Shown here: positions 42,228 through 49,686 of the stretch, piece after piece | Numbering within the stretch: the first letter of the stretch is position 1 | Layout: every line of letters begins with the position of its first letter | Virus record (IMG/VR): IMGVR_UViG_3300028146_000008 | Span: 1 to 64,000 of that record | DNA: 64,000 nucleotides | From: a virus | Direction: 5' to 3' (one strand) | Position numbers and translations under genes: made by a program | The notes under the pieces: model-generated | Database searches by the model: none | The model's input: the letters and a program-made list of their open reading frames with translations, nothing else | Told to the model about the DNA's origin: nothing

Positions 42228-42604
42228 AGAGTTATTCCAGAAATCGCGCTTACTTCGACTTCGAGGTGATGAATCGTGGTGAGCGGGTAGATGTGAACCT
42301 TGCCGTTTGCATCGCGAAACGTCATTCCGCCATTGTTAGCGATCAAACTCCACGCTTGGGCCACGCTCATTCTGTCAGCTTCGAGAGTGGGTAAACCTTT
42401 AGGCCGGTCCATCGGAACGATCTGTGGGGCGAGCGCGTAATAGCTGCCATCAGATGCTTTTTCGTTTAGAACCGCTGAGATCGTGATGTTGACGGTTTCT
42501 TTCGGGGTTGCCAGTCCGCTGGACCCTTGCGCTACTTTGGCAGCACTCGCTTCAGCCACTACTTGTGCTGCGATCTGTTCTTCCTGGGTTTTTGCTTTGC
42601 TCAT
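42224..42604 (-). CDS. Hypothetical structural protein
   Basis: 126 residues from ATG 42604 (MSKAKTQEEQIAAQVV), with AAGGAA about 11 nt upstream; the longer frame to 42691 lacks such a site. Ala-rich N-terminal helix, then beta-rich (GGMTFRDANGKVHIYPLTTI). Unknown function; coupled to the cupin gene. Confidence 0.78.
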   Translation of the reverse strand: MSKAKTQEEQIAAQVVAEASAAKVAQGSSGLATPKETVNITISAVLNEKASDGSYYALAPQIVPMDRPKGLPTLEADRMSVAQAWSLIANNGGMTFRDANGKVHIYPLTTIHHLEVEVSAISGITL

Positions 42605-42755
42605 GTTTTGATTATTTCCTTGACGCCGTTGTGCGGGGTCTAATCTTGGAGAAGCTTTTAACTTCTCCATGCGTTTGCCTTTGCGCCACACGCTCTACTT
42701 CCTTACGGTCATTGCACGACCTGTTGCACCAAATCGCGCTACGTAAGTTTTCATG

Positions 42756-42777
42756 CATGGTGGGAATCGAACCCACA
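42756..42777 (-). other. tRNA T-arm remnant
   Basis: The minus strand reads GTGGGTTCGATTCCCAC, a perfect T-stem and loop, followed by CATGCATG. No matching acceptor, D-arm or anticodon arm could be built from the flanks, so it is not a complete tRNA. The surrounding 180 nt (42605-42784) hold nothing else I recognise. Confidence 0.6.
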
Positions 42778-42784
42778 GTTCTCT

Positions 42785-42988
42785 TTACGAATACCTAAAA
42801 TCTACTGGCCTTTCGTTCACAAACTGATCTATTCGGGACTTCATCGTATCTGCCCACAATTGTTCATCCGTGGAAAAAGCGTGACCGGATAAAAGCCCCT
42901 GGCCGCGACGGTCGTAAACGTCGAAGAGGATTTGCCCATTTGGTTGAGCGTTCACTTCAATTTTAAACGACCGATAAAATGTGACCAT
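42785..42988 (-). CDS. Small hypothetical protein
   Basis: 67 residues, GGAG 8 nt before ATG 42988. Alternating beta-strand pattern (FKIEVNAQPNGQILFDVYDR) and a C-terminal helix. The sequence 'GQGLLSGHAFST' is typical of short phage proteins of unknown function. Confidence 0.78.
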   Translation of the reverse strand: MVTFYRSFKIEVNAQPNGQILFDVYDRRGQGLLSGHAFSTDEQLWADTMKSRIDQFVNERPVDFRYS

Positions 42989-43000
42989 GATTCTCCGTTT

Positions 43001-43031
43001 TTAAAAGGCCGCCCCGGTTAAGAAGCGGCCC
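43001..43031 (-). terminator. Rho-independent terminator
   Basis: Minus-strand GGCCGC (43025-43030) pairs with GCGGCC (43007-43012), followed by TTTT. Downstream of gene 43109-43228. Confidence 0.65.
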
Positions 43032-43108
43032 CAAGGAGGTGACTGCTATGCTGAACTACTAAGACAGAGTATCACTACTCCATCTTATTGTCAACCATTT
43101 ACTTCAAT

Positions 43109-43228
43109 TTATACTTTCTTTACGGCATTCACGACTGCGGAGGCTTTCTTTTCAACAGAAGCGCCCCAGCGGTAGCCACCATATCCACCGGCACAAACGC
43201 CGATTACAAAAGCAATGAAAGTGACCAT
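43109..43228 (-). CDS. Tiny membrane protein
   Basis: 39 residues from ATG 43228 with AGGAG upstream: one glycine-rich membrane segment (VTFIAFVIGVCAGGYGGY) and a short basic tail. Similar tiny glycine-zipper membrane proteins occur in many phages; role unknown. Confidence 0.75.
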   Translation of the reverse strand: MVTFIAFVIGVCAGGYGGYRWGASVEKKASAVVNAVKKV

Positions 43229-43236
43229 TTATTCTC

Positions 43237-43443
43237 CTATGCGGGATTGTTTACCACAACTGATGTGCCAGAAACTTGTCCGCTTACAGAACCGTTCGGC
43301 TGGCCGACTGTTTTGGTTGTGGCCGCAACTGGTTGGCCTGCGCCCTTCGGGAGCGGGTGTACTGCGGGATTTGAAAAAAGCACTTGACTGCCGGATTTGT
43401 TGAGGGTGATGGTAGCCATTGTTTGATTGGGTCCCTGTGCCAT
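43237..43443 (-). CDS. Small virion-type protein ending in NNPA
   Basis: 68 residues, GAGGTAACAA before ATG 43443. Beta-rich (ATITLNKSGSQVLFSNP, VSGQVSGTSVVVNNPA). The C-terminal NPA is shared with four other small proteins here (43454, 43961, 54064, 56139). Confidence 0.8.
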   Translation of the reverse strand: MAQGPNQTMATITLNKSGSQVLFSNPAVHPLPKGAGQPVAATTKTVGQPNGSVSGQVSGTSVVVNNPA

Positions 43444-43453
43444 TTGTTACCTC

Positions 43454-43738
43454 TTAGGCGGGGTTGGCGAAGCGAACTTGAACCCCTGGGGCGTTGTTAA
43501 ACGAGAAGTTGGTCCGGATCGGTACTAGAGCATTTCCGGAAATTGACGTTGGTGCGATGTTCGGATCGGAGAAGGGAGCATCAACCGGGGGAAGTGGGTT
43601 CACGCCGGTAGCGTAATCCCCTGCGCTAAAACTCGGGGGGTTGCCGGTGTGAATTTCCAGACCTGTAACGACCGGGCCTCCGGGTAGTGAAAAAACTGTT
43701 TGGGGCTGGCCAGTGGCCGCTCCTGAATCGAAAGCCAT
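43454..43738 (-). CDS. Small virion-type protein ending in ANPA
   Basis: 94 residues from ATG 43738 with GGAGAG upstream (MAFDSGAATGQPQTVF). Pro/Gly-rich, almost no Lys; ends GVQVRFANPA. Member of the NPA/NPS-ending set. Confidence 0.8.
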   Translation of the reverse strand: MAFDSGAATGQPQTVFSLPGGPVVTGLEIHTGNPPSFSAGDYATGVNPLPPVDAPFSDPNIAPTSISGNALVPIRTNFSFNNAPGVQVRFANPA

Positions 43739-43742
43739 AATG

Positions 43743-43952
43743 TTACTCTCCTGCCCTTCCGCCATCTAGCGGACGGACGTTCCCGCCTCTGCGGGATTTA
43801 GTGGTTGCTTTTTCCCGAGCGGCATCGAGTCCTGCTTCTTTGGCGCTCAACATCTGTTTCTTTTTTGTCTGCATCGGGGTTGCGGTTGTAATGTAATCCG
43901 CGTCGTCTCGACTGGTTCCGAGAACCCGACAATTCGTTGGTTTGAGTTTCAT
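43743..43952 (-). CDS. Small basic protein
   Basis: 69 residues (MKLKPTNCRVLGTSRDD). Basic and probably disordered in the second half (AREKATTKSRRGGNVRPL). Lies between two NPA-ending genes. Unknown function. Confidence 0.72.
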   Translation of the reverse strand: MKLKPTNCRVLGTSRDDADYITTATPMQTKKKQMLSAKEAGLDAAREKATTKSRRGGNVRPLDGGRAGE

Positions 43953-43960
43953 ATTTCCTC

Positions 43961-44362
43961 TTAGGCTGGGTTCTTCCAGTTCACTGTCGCCGATAGCGCG
44001 TTTGTGAGTACCTTCGTTACCGTGGCGTATGTGGGTTGAACGTTGGAGACCGGATTCCCTTTTACTGTGGCCACTGCTGGGTCTGCGTAAACCGTGTCGT
44101 TTCCGGATGCGTCCACAAGGACCGAACCGGTATCTGCAAAAGGATTGGTTCCTTGGGATTGCGTTCCACCTGATGTCAGATCGAACCCGCCCGAGGTTGC
44201 ACCTGGGCCGGTCCAGTTTCCCGATCCGCCACCTGTTGGGGGTCCGCCCGAACCGGGGGAGTATGCCGCCCCGTTGGTCGAAGTGACTCCCGGAGTTCCA
44301 TTGTCGATTACAATGAATCCGTTGTCAGGGAGAGTGAATTTTACTTGTTGCGCTTGAGCCAT
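43961..44362 (-). CDS. Small virion-type protein ending in KNPA
   Basis: 133 residues with a Gly/Ser/Pro-rich middle (PGSGGPPTGGGSGNWTGP) and a beta-rich C-terminus ending LSATVNWKNPA. ATTAGGAAAG precedes ATG 44362. Member of the NPA/NPS-ending set. Confidence 0.8.
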   Translation of the reverse strand: MAQAQQVKFTLPDNGFIVIDNGTPGVTSTNGAAYSPGSGGPPTGGGSGNWTGPGATSGGFDLTSGGTQSQGTNPFADTGSVLVDASGNDTVYADPAVATVKGNPVSNVQPTYATVTKVLTNALSATVNWKNPA

Positions 44363-44398
44363 GTTGCTTTCCTAATTTCCTAATTTCCTGATTCCCTA

Positions 44399-44416
44399 TT
44401 CACTTTGTGAACTACT
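44399..44416. repeat. Dispersed palindrome copy, TTCACTTTGTGAACTACT
   Basis: In the gap between genes 44445-44966 and 43961-44362. Confidence 0.8.
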
Positions 44417-44444
44417 GAGGGCAGGCAACGCTGGCCTTAGATGT

Positions 44445-44966
44445 TTATGCTGTTGCTTTGTATTCTTGCCGGATGCGGACACACGAAAAATAAAAACGAT
44501 AAGCAACCCAAGCAAACGTTTCTCGGATGGGAGAGGTTGCAAGTGGCGGGTTGGTTGCGGCTAGCAAATTCAGATTTCGCTTGCCTTCCCGCATTTCAAA
44601 GATGTCGGTGACGATTGTGTTCTTTGTGTCTCTGGGATCAGTCGAGTCGCGCTCTTTGGCGTTTTCTTTGCGGATCAGACCATCTACAAACGTTCCTGCG
44701 TCTCTCGCGAGCTTCTTTGTATATTCCAGAAATATCGAGTCCACGCCCATTTTGTTTAGCACTGCTTCGGACTCAGAGATCACTTTGTAATCTGAAATCA
44801 GTTCAACGATGTTTCCACACTCTTGAAGGCTGCCGCGATACATCACGAACTCGACCTTGGGTCGCAAGTCTTCCGAACCGAGTTGAATTTTTTTCGACGC
44901 CACGTAAAGAGGTGCGTTGTCAAGAAACTCGTTCTTGAAAACCGCCTCTAGGTATTCAACATCCAT
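44445..44966 (-). CDS. Hypothetical protein
   Basis: 173 residues (MDVEYLEAVFKNEFLDNA). Mixed alpha/beta, acidic, with a long helix around IFLEYTKKLARDAGTFVDGL. No family recognised. Confidence 0.8.
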   Translation of the reverse strand: MDVEYLEAVFKNEFLDNAPLYVASKKIQLGSEDLRPKVEFVMYRGSLQECGNIVELISDYKVISESEAVLNKMGVDSIFLEYTKKLARDAGTFVDGLIRKENAKERDSTDPRDTKNTIVTDIFEMREGKRNLNLLAATNPPLATSPIRETFAWVAYRFYFSCVRIRQEYKATA

Positions 44967-44985
44967 TGGGGTGCCTCCGCACGCC

Positions 44986-45300
44986 TTACAGTTCTCTTAG
45001 TTTGTGGAGCCTCCCATCTTTATCCAATCGGTAGATCGGCTTCGATGGGTCGGCAGAACGGTTGACTGCTTTTACTGCTTCCGCGACTGCGGGTTCGGGC
45101 GTAGGTATGCTTGTACGCTTCTGTGCATTTTGTAGAAATTGTACGGGATCATGCACCGGGCGCGGATCTTCGGAAACCTTGACTAACTTACCCGCGCGGT
45201 TAAGAGTGCAATCCACCCCATCATCGTCTTGGAAGATGAGGTGGCTGCTCAAGGAATTGCTTCCTTCGGAAAAGGTTATGGTTCGGTCTGTTGGTTTCAT
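44986..45300 (-). CDS. Hypothetical protein
   Basis: 104 residues from ATG 45300, which overlaps the upstream stop (ATGA). N-terminal beta segment (RTITFSEGSNSLSSHLIFQD) and a C-terminal short repeat-like end (IYRLDKDGRLHKLREL). Unknown function. Confidence 0.78.
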   Translation of the reverse strand: MKPTDRTITFSEGSNSLSSHLIFQDDDGVDCTLNRAGKLVKVSEDPRPVHDPVQFLQNAQKRTSIPTPEPAVAEAVKAVNRSADPSKPIYRLDKDGRLHKLREL

Positions 45301-46175
45301 AAAATAGTTAGCGACGTGCCGCACTGCGAGCAGAACTTCGCGTTTGCTTTATTCGTCTTGCTGCAGGTGACGCATTTGTTTTTTACGTCCACGGTTTTCG
45401 GCTGCTTGACTTCAACCTTTCCGTGTCGGCCAACGAGTTTGAGCACGATGACTTCGGTTTGGTTCTCGGTCTCAAATCCAGCAACGTTCTGAAATTGCTG
45501 GTTACTAACCGAACCCGGAACCGTGATGCCCGCGTCGTTCATGTTCTGCGGTGCCCAATCCATCGTTACCGAGCCTTCGGATTTAGGCTGCGCCGAGCGC
45601 AACAGAGACTGGGCTTTCATTTGGCCACTGGATGTATTAACCGCGTTGGCGGAAATAGATCCTGAAGTTGAACTGTTTACGGTGTAGCTCGAATTCTGCA
45701 AGCCACCCGTCAGGGTCCAGGTCGTTTTCGGATACTTCGGCCAGTATGGATACCAATATCCATGTTGCCAGTCATAGTGATAGTGGTCGTAATGATGGGT
45801 TTCCGTGACCGTAACAATCGGCTGTTTCTTTTCAAATCTGTACTCGACGCGGATCAGACCGTCTTCGGCTTCGATGCCGCGCGTCTCTTCGATCTCGGAT
45901 GTCCGCTCGATAAACTTAAACCGGTTGCCTTGGCTCAGGTTTCCGTTCTTCAGAAACCGCTCGATCTCCACACTCTGGTTCGGACCAACCACAAACCAAG
46001 TGCCGGAAGTATCTTTGCCGTCTATTTGAATCCGGAATTCGGCGCGGACTGAGTTCAGGTTCTTGACCAGAACCGAGTACTCCGAACCGAACGGTAATTC
46101 TACTCGGTCATTGGACTCGCGGAGAACCTTTCCATTCACTTTTAAACACACTACTAGATTCTTCTTGAACATCAT
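45297..46175 (-). CDS. Beta-domain protein with C-terminal zinc ribbon
   Basis: 292 residues. The first ~120 form a beta domain (LPFGSEYSVLVKNLNSVRAE; FVVGPNQSVEIERFL) like those of phage accessory proteins; the centre is His/Tyr/Trp-rich (HHYDHYHYDWQHGYWYPY); the end is a zinc ribbon (NKCVTCSKTN, KFCSQCGTSL). GGAG lies 5 nt before ATG 46175. It may bind other proteins or nucleic acid through the ribbon; function unknown. Confidence 0.85.
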   Translation of the reverse strand: MMFKKNLVVCLKVNGKVLRESNDRVELPFGSEYSVLVKNLNSVRAEFRIQIDGKDTSGTWFVVGPNQSVEIERFLKNGNLSQGNRFKFIERTSEIEETRGIEAEDGLIRVEYRFEKKQPIVTVTETHHYDHYHYDWQHGYWYPYWPKYPKTTWTLTGGLQNSSYTVNSSTSGSISANAVNTSSGQMKAQSLLRSAQPKSEGSVTMDWAPQNMNDAGITVPGSVSNQQFQNVAGFETENQTEVIVLKLVGRHGKVEVKQPKTVDVKNKCVTCSKTNKANAKFCSQCGTSLTIL

Positions 46176-46248
46176 ACTATCTCCTTTTAACGACTCACCG
46201 ACTAGGAGTCCATTGTTTAAAGTCGGTTGGTTTTTTACTTCTACAACA

Positions 46249-46323
46249 TGGGGCCCAGTGATGGATTTGAACCACCGACCCGCTGTTTACAAAACAGCCG
46301 CTCTGCCTCTGAGCTAACCGGGC
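46249..46323 (-). tRNA. tRNA-Thr (UGU)
   Basis: Acceptor GCCCGGT/ACTGGGC, D-arm GCTC/GAGC, anticodon stem GCTGT/ACAGC with loop TTTGTAA (anticodon TGT), T-arm with TTCAAAT, CCA encoded. The discriminator base is C, unusual for tRNA-Thr. Confidence 0.9.
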
Positions 46324-46329
46324 AAAACT

Positions 46330-46403
46330 TGGCGGGGTCGAAGGGAATCAAACCCTCGTTTTTCGAGCGACAGTCGAGCGTCTTGTCACTAGACGACGAC
46401 CCC
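46330..46403 (-). tRNA. tRNA-Asp (GUC)
   Basis: Acceptor GGGGTCG/CGACCCC, D-arm GTCT/AGAC, anticodon loop CTGTCGC (anticodon GTC), T-loop TTTGATT, G73 and CCA encoded. The first pair of the anticodon stem is C-A. Confidence 0.88.
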
Positions 46404-46409
46404 TAAATT

Positions 46410-46483
46410 TGGAGCGAGACGTGAGAATCGAACTCACTTCTTCAGTTTGGAAGACTGAGGCACTGCCAATATGCCAGTCCCGC
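46410..46483 (-). tRNA. tRNA-Gly (UCC)
   Basis: Acceptor GCGGGAC/GTCTCGC, D-arm GCAT/GTGC, anticodon stem TCAGT/ACTGA with loop CTTCCAA (anticodon TCC), T-loop TTCGATT, CCA encoded. Confidence 0.92.
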
Positions 46484-46489
46484 GAACTC

Positions 46490-47170
46490 TTAAAATTCTT
46501 CGTAAGTCAGTTTCAATTCCAGCGGGTGATGTCTACGGTGTTCGCGAACCATCGCAAGTCCGGGGTACTCCCAGGAGGCTATCCGAGGTTCGTGCTGAAC
46601 CGCGCGGCTACTGATACCAGGAACGTTGTTGGACTTAATCCCGGCGTTCTTCATTACCGTGGCGATCCACCAGTCTTCCTGCATCAGCCTCCACCCTGGA
46701 TTCGGGTTGCTGTGGAAGTACTTGTAGTGAAGTTTCTTGTCAGAGGTGACCACGGCTTTCAGAGCCCTGCGGGACAGCCAGTATCCACCACCGGAACAAA
46801 TCTTGGATCCGAGCCCGTCGAACTCCCGAGCCTCCCCTGCGTAGTCGAACCGCTTCAGAGCGGCCAACCTTTCGGGGAACAGGTAGGTGTCATCGTCGCA
46901 CTTGAACACCGCGTCGAAACCTTCCTGGTACGCCCAGGTGAGCATCGCCCGAATCTTCAGAGCCAGATTGTCGTAATCATCCGGAACATCCAATTGGACT
47001 TCATCAGGGTAGTTGAAGGGGTGTGACCCGGCACCGTAAAAGAAACGATGCTTATAGGGTCCCCCAATTTTGGTAACCCAGGCTCCGCGCTGGTAGTTGC
47101 AATAGTCGGCCCGCTTATGGCAGGCGGTGATGGCGATTAGGATTTTCAAGGTTAGTGCTGGATGACGCAA
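46490..47170 (-). CDS. GT31-like galactosyltransferase
   Basis: 226 residues from TTG 47170 (a second TTG at 47149 is possible). LKILIAITACHKRADYC is the first strand of a GT-A fold, KCDDDTYLFPERL (residues 91-103) the metal-binding DxD motif, CSGGGYWLSRRALKAV the acceptor motif and MQEDWWIATVM the catalytic acid region of the beta-1,3-galactosyltransferase (Fringe-like) family, common in eukaryotes and rare in phages. The three tRNAs follow directly. Confidence 0.87.
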   Translation of the reverse strand: MRHPALTLKILIAITACHKRADYCNYQRGAWVTKIGGPYKHRFFYGAGSHPFNYPDEVQLDVPDDYDNLALKIRAMLTWAYQEGFDAVFKCDDDTYLFPERLAALKRFDYAGEAREFDGLGSKICSGGGYWLSRRALKAVVTSDKKLHYKYFHSNPNPGWRLMQEDWWIATVMKNAGIKSNNVPGISSRAVQHEPRIASWEYPGLAMVREHRRHHPLELKLTYEEF

Positions 47171-47334
47171 ATATGAGGAATGTGGCCTTCGGGTGTGACT
47201 TTAAAAAACACACCCTCGGCTAAGAGCTGCCGGATCGCTTCGTCCTGGTCAAACCCTTGCTTCATGCGGGTGTCAAGTTTGAAAAAACACTCGGGAGCAA
47301 TCCGCCACGCTATTCCGTCAATGATGGTTTCCAT
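47152..47334 (-). CDS. Small hypothetical protein
   Basis: 60 residues from ATG 47334 (METIIDGIAWRIAPEC); an ATG at 47388 is an alternative. No strong ribosome binding site at either. Overlaps the next gene. Unknown function. Confidence 0.65.
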   Translation of the reverse strand: METIIDGIAWRIAPECFFKLDTRMKQGFDQDEAIRQLLAEGVFFKVTPEGHIPHICVIQH

Positions 47335-47342
47335 AGAAGGGT

Positions 47343-47570
47343 TCAGACCCCATTGTTCAGCAAATCGACGGCGGGCAGAGAGTCCCAACTGTTACAAATC
47401 ACGGTCGCCATTTCGGTGGGTTCGAGAAACCATTTCTGTTTGCCGTATACGATACGGGCCAGCTTCGGGGACATATTTCTAAAAGTCCAAGACAAGCCCG
47501 AGGGATCCATCGGACTCAATTGCTCGAACACTTCCACGCCATCTGGCAGAATTAATCTTCGGTGCGCCAT
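47343..47570 (-). CDS. Small hypothetical protein
   Basis: 75 residues (MAHRRLILPDGVEVFEQL), weak AAAGAG before ATG 47570. Mostly beta in appearance (LSWTFRNMSPKLARIVY). Unknown function. Confidence 0.7.
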   Translation of the reverse strand: MAHRRLILPDGVEVFEQLSPMDPSGLSWTFRNMSPKLARIVYGKQKWFLEPTEMATVICNSWDSLPAVDLLNNGV

Positions 47571-47589
47571 GTCTCTCTTTCATTTAGTT

Positions 47590-47607
47590 GTTCACTCAGC
47601 GGAGTAC
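47590..47607. repeat. Dispersed palindrome copy, variant with GCGGAG right arm
   Basis: GTTCACTCAGCGGAGTAC, first of two adjacent copies between genes 47614-47880 and 47343-47570. Confidence 0.75.
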
Positions 47608-47609
47608 TG

Positions 47610-47629
47610 TACTTCACTGTGCGGAGTGA
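47610..47629. repeat. Dispersed palindrome copy, variant with GCGGAG right arm
   Basis: TACTTCACTGTGCGGAGTGA, second adjacent copy; it overlaps the end of the GIY-YIG-like gene. Confidence 0.75.
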
Positions 47630-47880
47630 CTTAGTTCTCGGCGGACAAGTTCCTGTGCTTCTTCGGTGTAATCGAACCACTCGTTGTGGCAGCGGATATG
47701 TTCTAGTTCACTGTGTAAACAACGTTCGTCTTCTATTTCTCCCGAAATGCGCCCGATCAAATCCAAGTCATCTGCGTTCTCTCGGAGAAGGAAGTTAAAG
47801 CGCCGGTCTACTTCGCTGGCTGATTTCGAGTAACCAATTTTCAAGCGGTTTGTTTTCTGGGCTAGGATGAAATAGATCAC
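47614..47880 (-). CDS. GIY-YIG superfamily protein (MUG113/T5orf172-like)
   Basis: 88 residues from GTG 47880. IYFILAQKTNRLKIGYSK gives the two strands (here YFI and KIGYS), DRRFNFLLRENADDLDLIG the helix with Arg, EDERCLHSELEHIR the catalytic helix, and NEWFDY the closing motif of the MUG113/T5orf172 branch. Likely a small DNA-binding or nicking protein. Two palindrome copies flank it and one lies inside. Confidence 0.85.
   Translation of the reverse strand: MIYFILAQKTNRLKIGYSKSASEVDRRFNFLLRENADDLDLIGRISGEIEDERCLHSELEHIRCHNEWFDYTEEAQELVRRELSHSAQ
47706..47720. repeat. Dispersed palindrome copy, GTTCACTGTGTAAAC
   Basis: Inside the GIY-YIG-like gene. Confidence 0.7.
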
Positions 47881-48329
47881 TAGTTCACTCAGTGAAGTGC
47901 TAGGGGACTTGATAATGAGAATTTTCCTTAAAGGTACTCGGGGGGCTCCACCCGGCTAGGCGTACTGGTACGAATAGGGTCCCCTATCTAATAGTACTAG
48001 AACTCTCAGTAGCTATATAACCGTCTGTAACTTACTGATTCAATTGAGCATACCTCGTCAGACGCGCGGGGAGTATGCAAGGGGTTTCGGATCTATGCGG
48101 GGGATTCGAGACATTGCGGCCATGCGAAGAGAATGCGATAAAATACACATAGAGTCGTATGGTAAGTTATTGAAAACATTGGCCGATTGTTTTTGAAACC
48201 CGCTAACTAACTGATTCGGCGCAAGATGCGTTTATTCGCATGTTAAGTTATTGATAAGATTCGACTTAAAACTGCAAAAACCCGGCAATATGCGGTTACT
48301 TTTAGTAACTAGCTTACTTTGGCCGCGCC
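47881..48329. other. 449-bp intergenic region
   Basis: No convincing gene on either strand. It holds one palindrome copy (47883), a stop-rich stretch, and two copies of TAAGTTATTGAWAA (48163 and 48244). The sequence between them is mixed GC. A regulatory or replication-related role is possible; the region separates the VRR-NUC-like and GIY-YIG-like genes. Confidence 0.6.
47883..47900. repeat. Dispersed palindrome copy, GTTCACTCAGTGAAGTGC
   Basis: Lies directly upstream of the GTG start of the GIY-YIG-like gene. Confidence 0.8.
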
Positions 48330-48725
48330 TTAAAAGCATTCGCCGCCTGGTTGCTCTGCCGTCTCTGATTCCATTAGACTTATATCGCTAGTTCCCTGCC
48401 CTATTGTCTTCGGATCAAACACTTGCTCAAAAGCACGGTTTACAGCCTCGCTGACCTCTTCCTGTGTCGGGTTAGCTCGTTTCCTTAATCTCTCGTCCGA
48501 TAACTCTCTATCAGTCACGTATTGCACGTCTACGGGTATTCCTGCTTTCCTCAGCATCTCGTGACATTCTGACTGGTGCGGTCGAACTGTATCAGGTCCG
48601 TATTTAACTTCTACGGCGATTACTCTGCCGTTCAATTCTACCAGTAGATCCGGCCATCCTTTATTCACTACTCGGCAACCTGCCCGGATTAGGCGATTAT
48701 AGACTACTTCCTCTGCAGGTGTCAT
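48330..48725 (-). CDS. VRR-NUC-like nuclease
   Basis: 131 residues. 'GWPDLLVELNGRVIAVEVKY' has the D...ExK core of PD-(D/E)XK nucleases with VRR-NUC spacing, followed by RPHQSECHEMLRKAG, the conserved helix with Gln, and a strand VQYVTD. Phage members act as structure-specific nucleases in recombination or replication. The C-terminal 55 residues are acidic and probably disordered. Confidence 0.87.
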   Translation of the reverse strand: MTPAEEVVYNRLIRAGCRVVNKGWPDLLVELNGRVIAVEVKYGPDTVRPHQSECHEMLRKAGIPVDVQYVTDRELSDERLRKRANPTQEEVSEAVNRAFEQVFDPKTIGQGTSDISLMESETAEQPGGECF

Positions 48726-48991
48726 TCTGAGAATAGTCCTGTTTTCGCCTTAGCTCTTTTTGGCCGGGTTGCCTTAATGCTCGTTAGCTTTTCGAGTGTG
48801 GCCAAGAGCTTAATCCTATCTCCCATGCCTAGCGTGTCGGTTTCGAGCAATTCCATAATCTGCCGCGCGGCGTCCATCCTCATATCCTGCCGTTTGTAGC
48901 CTCTGCCGTCCTTGCCGGGTTTCGGGTTTGGTTCGACTACTTCACTAAGCGGAGTGCTTATCTCTTCCTTTATTTGTTCTATTTCGTCCAT
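48722..48991 (-). CDS. Small hypothetical protein
   Basis: 89 residues from ATG 48991. N-terminal acidic helix, then a Gly/Lys loop (KPGKDGRGYKRQDM) and a helical pair (ARQIMELLETDTLGMGDRI). An extended -10 (TGGTAGACT, 48998-49006) ends 6 nt before the ATG. Could be a small DNA-binding or terminase-like protein; not recognised. Confidence 0.72.
   Translation of the reverse strand: MDEIEQIKEEISTPLSEVVEPNPKPGKDGRGYKRQDMRMDAARQIMELLETDTLGMGDRIKLLATLEKLTSIKATRPKRAKAKTGLFSE
48938..48957. repeat. Dispersed palindrome copy, variant with GCGGAG right arm
   Basis: TACTTCACTAAGCGGAGTGC inside gene 48722-48991; read there as ISTPLSEVV. Confidence 0.75.
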
Positions 48992-49059
48992 GCAATTAGT
49001 CTACCATACTTCGCTTTATTCTGCCATCCATATTTTTAGTACTATCTGTATTTTGGTAC

Positions 49060-49087
49060 TTGACATTATTTCTCTATGCTTTATAGT
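49060..49087 (+). promoter_or_regulatory. Sigma70-type promoter of the early-type gene run
   Basis: TTGACA (49060-49065), 16 nt, TATAGT (49082-49087). A palindrome copy at 49104-49120 falls just after the expected start of transcription, an operator-like position. Confidence 0.75.
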
Positions 49088-49103
49088 TGTCTACTGTAAG
49101 GCA

Positions 49104-49120
49104 GTTCACTAAGCGGAGTG
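49104..49120. repeat. Dispersed palindrome copy, GTTCACTAAGCGGAGTG
   Basis: Between the promoter at 49060-49087 and the first plus-strand gene. Confidence 0.8.
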
Positions 49121-49130
49121 AGGGATATAA

Positions 49131-49322
49131 ATGCAAAATGAATGGATTCGTACTAACCCGGCAATCCCCCGCGATTGTCTGACGCGCGGTTGCTTGATTA
49201 CATATCTGGACGAAAATAAGGAATTTTGGCGTGCAGAAGTAGACGCGGTTTTGTCTGACCGCGTTCTGACCGTTTATGGTCTCGAAATTCCGTTTTCCAT
49301 GATTACTTTGGTTCAATCGTAA
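49131..49322 (+). CDS. Small early-type protein
   Basis: 63 residues, GAGGG 9 nt before ATG. A small beta-barrel-like pattern (RGCLITYLDENKEFWRAEVD, TVYGLEIPFSMITLV). First gene of the plus-strand run. Unknown function. Confidence 0.8.
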   Translation: MQNEWIRTNPAIPRDCLTRGCLITYLDENKEFWRAEVDAVLSDRVLTVYGLEIPFSMITLVQS

Positions 49323-49340
49323 GACGAGAAGACTAAACCA

Positions 49341-49355
49341 GTTCACTCACTAAAC
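49341..49355. repeat. Degenerate palindrome copy, GTTCACTCACTAAAC
   Basis: In the gap between the first and second early-type genes. Confidence 0.6.
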
Positions 49356-49370
49356 AGGAGAATAGATAAT

Positions 49371-49568
49371 ATGACTTGGAAACCGTTTATCGTAATTTGG
49401 GCCGTCGAGAAGGATTCTCCCGCGATAACCCGCCGATTGATCTTCTCTCTGCAGGATTTTGACTTCGCCTATGCCGCGTACAACTCATTCCGTGGCGACG
49501 TGGCTATCGGATCTAAGCTCGCTTGCGGGTTTTATCGTACACACCAATTGGTGACGAAAGGAAACTAA
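49371..49568 (+). CDS. Small early-type protein
   Basis: 65 residues, AGGAG about 10 nt before the ATG. 'FIVIWAVEKDSPAITRRLIF' begins an alpha/beta pattern. Unknown function. Confidence 0.75.
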   Translation: MTWKPFIVIWAVEKDSPAITRRLIFSLQDFDFAYAAYNSFRGDVAIGSKLACGFYRTHQLVTKGN

Positions 49569-49569
49569 A

Positions 49570-49686
49570 ATGCCCTCTATGCAACTATCATTCTGGCAGT
49601 GGTATCAGGTTCTAAGGTCTCATGGGCACTGGAGTATGCTTGAGTCTGTTTGGTACGCTTTGTACCTGAAAGGGTTAGTTCGATGA
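49570..49686 (+). CDS. Tiny early-type protein
   Basis: 38 residues (MPSMQLSFWQWYQVLR), with AAGGAAAC before the ATG. Trp-rich. Its stop overlaps the next ATG (ATGA), which supports translation. Unknown function. Confidence 0.65.
   Translation: MPSMQLSFWQWYQVLRSHGHWSMLESVWYALYLKGLVR

Noticed and set aside
47590-47629. Adjacent palindromes as a CRISPR array
   Set aside because: Only two copies, no constant repeat/spacer pattern, and the element is dispersed genome-wide.
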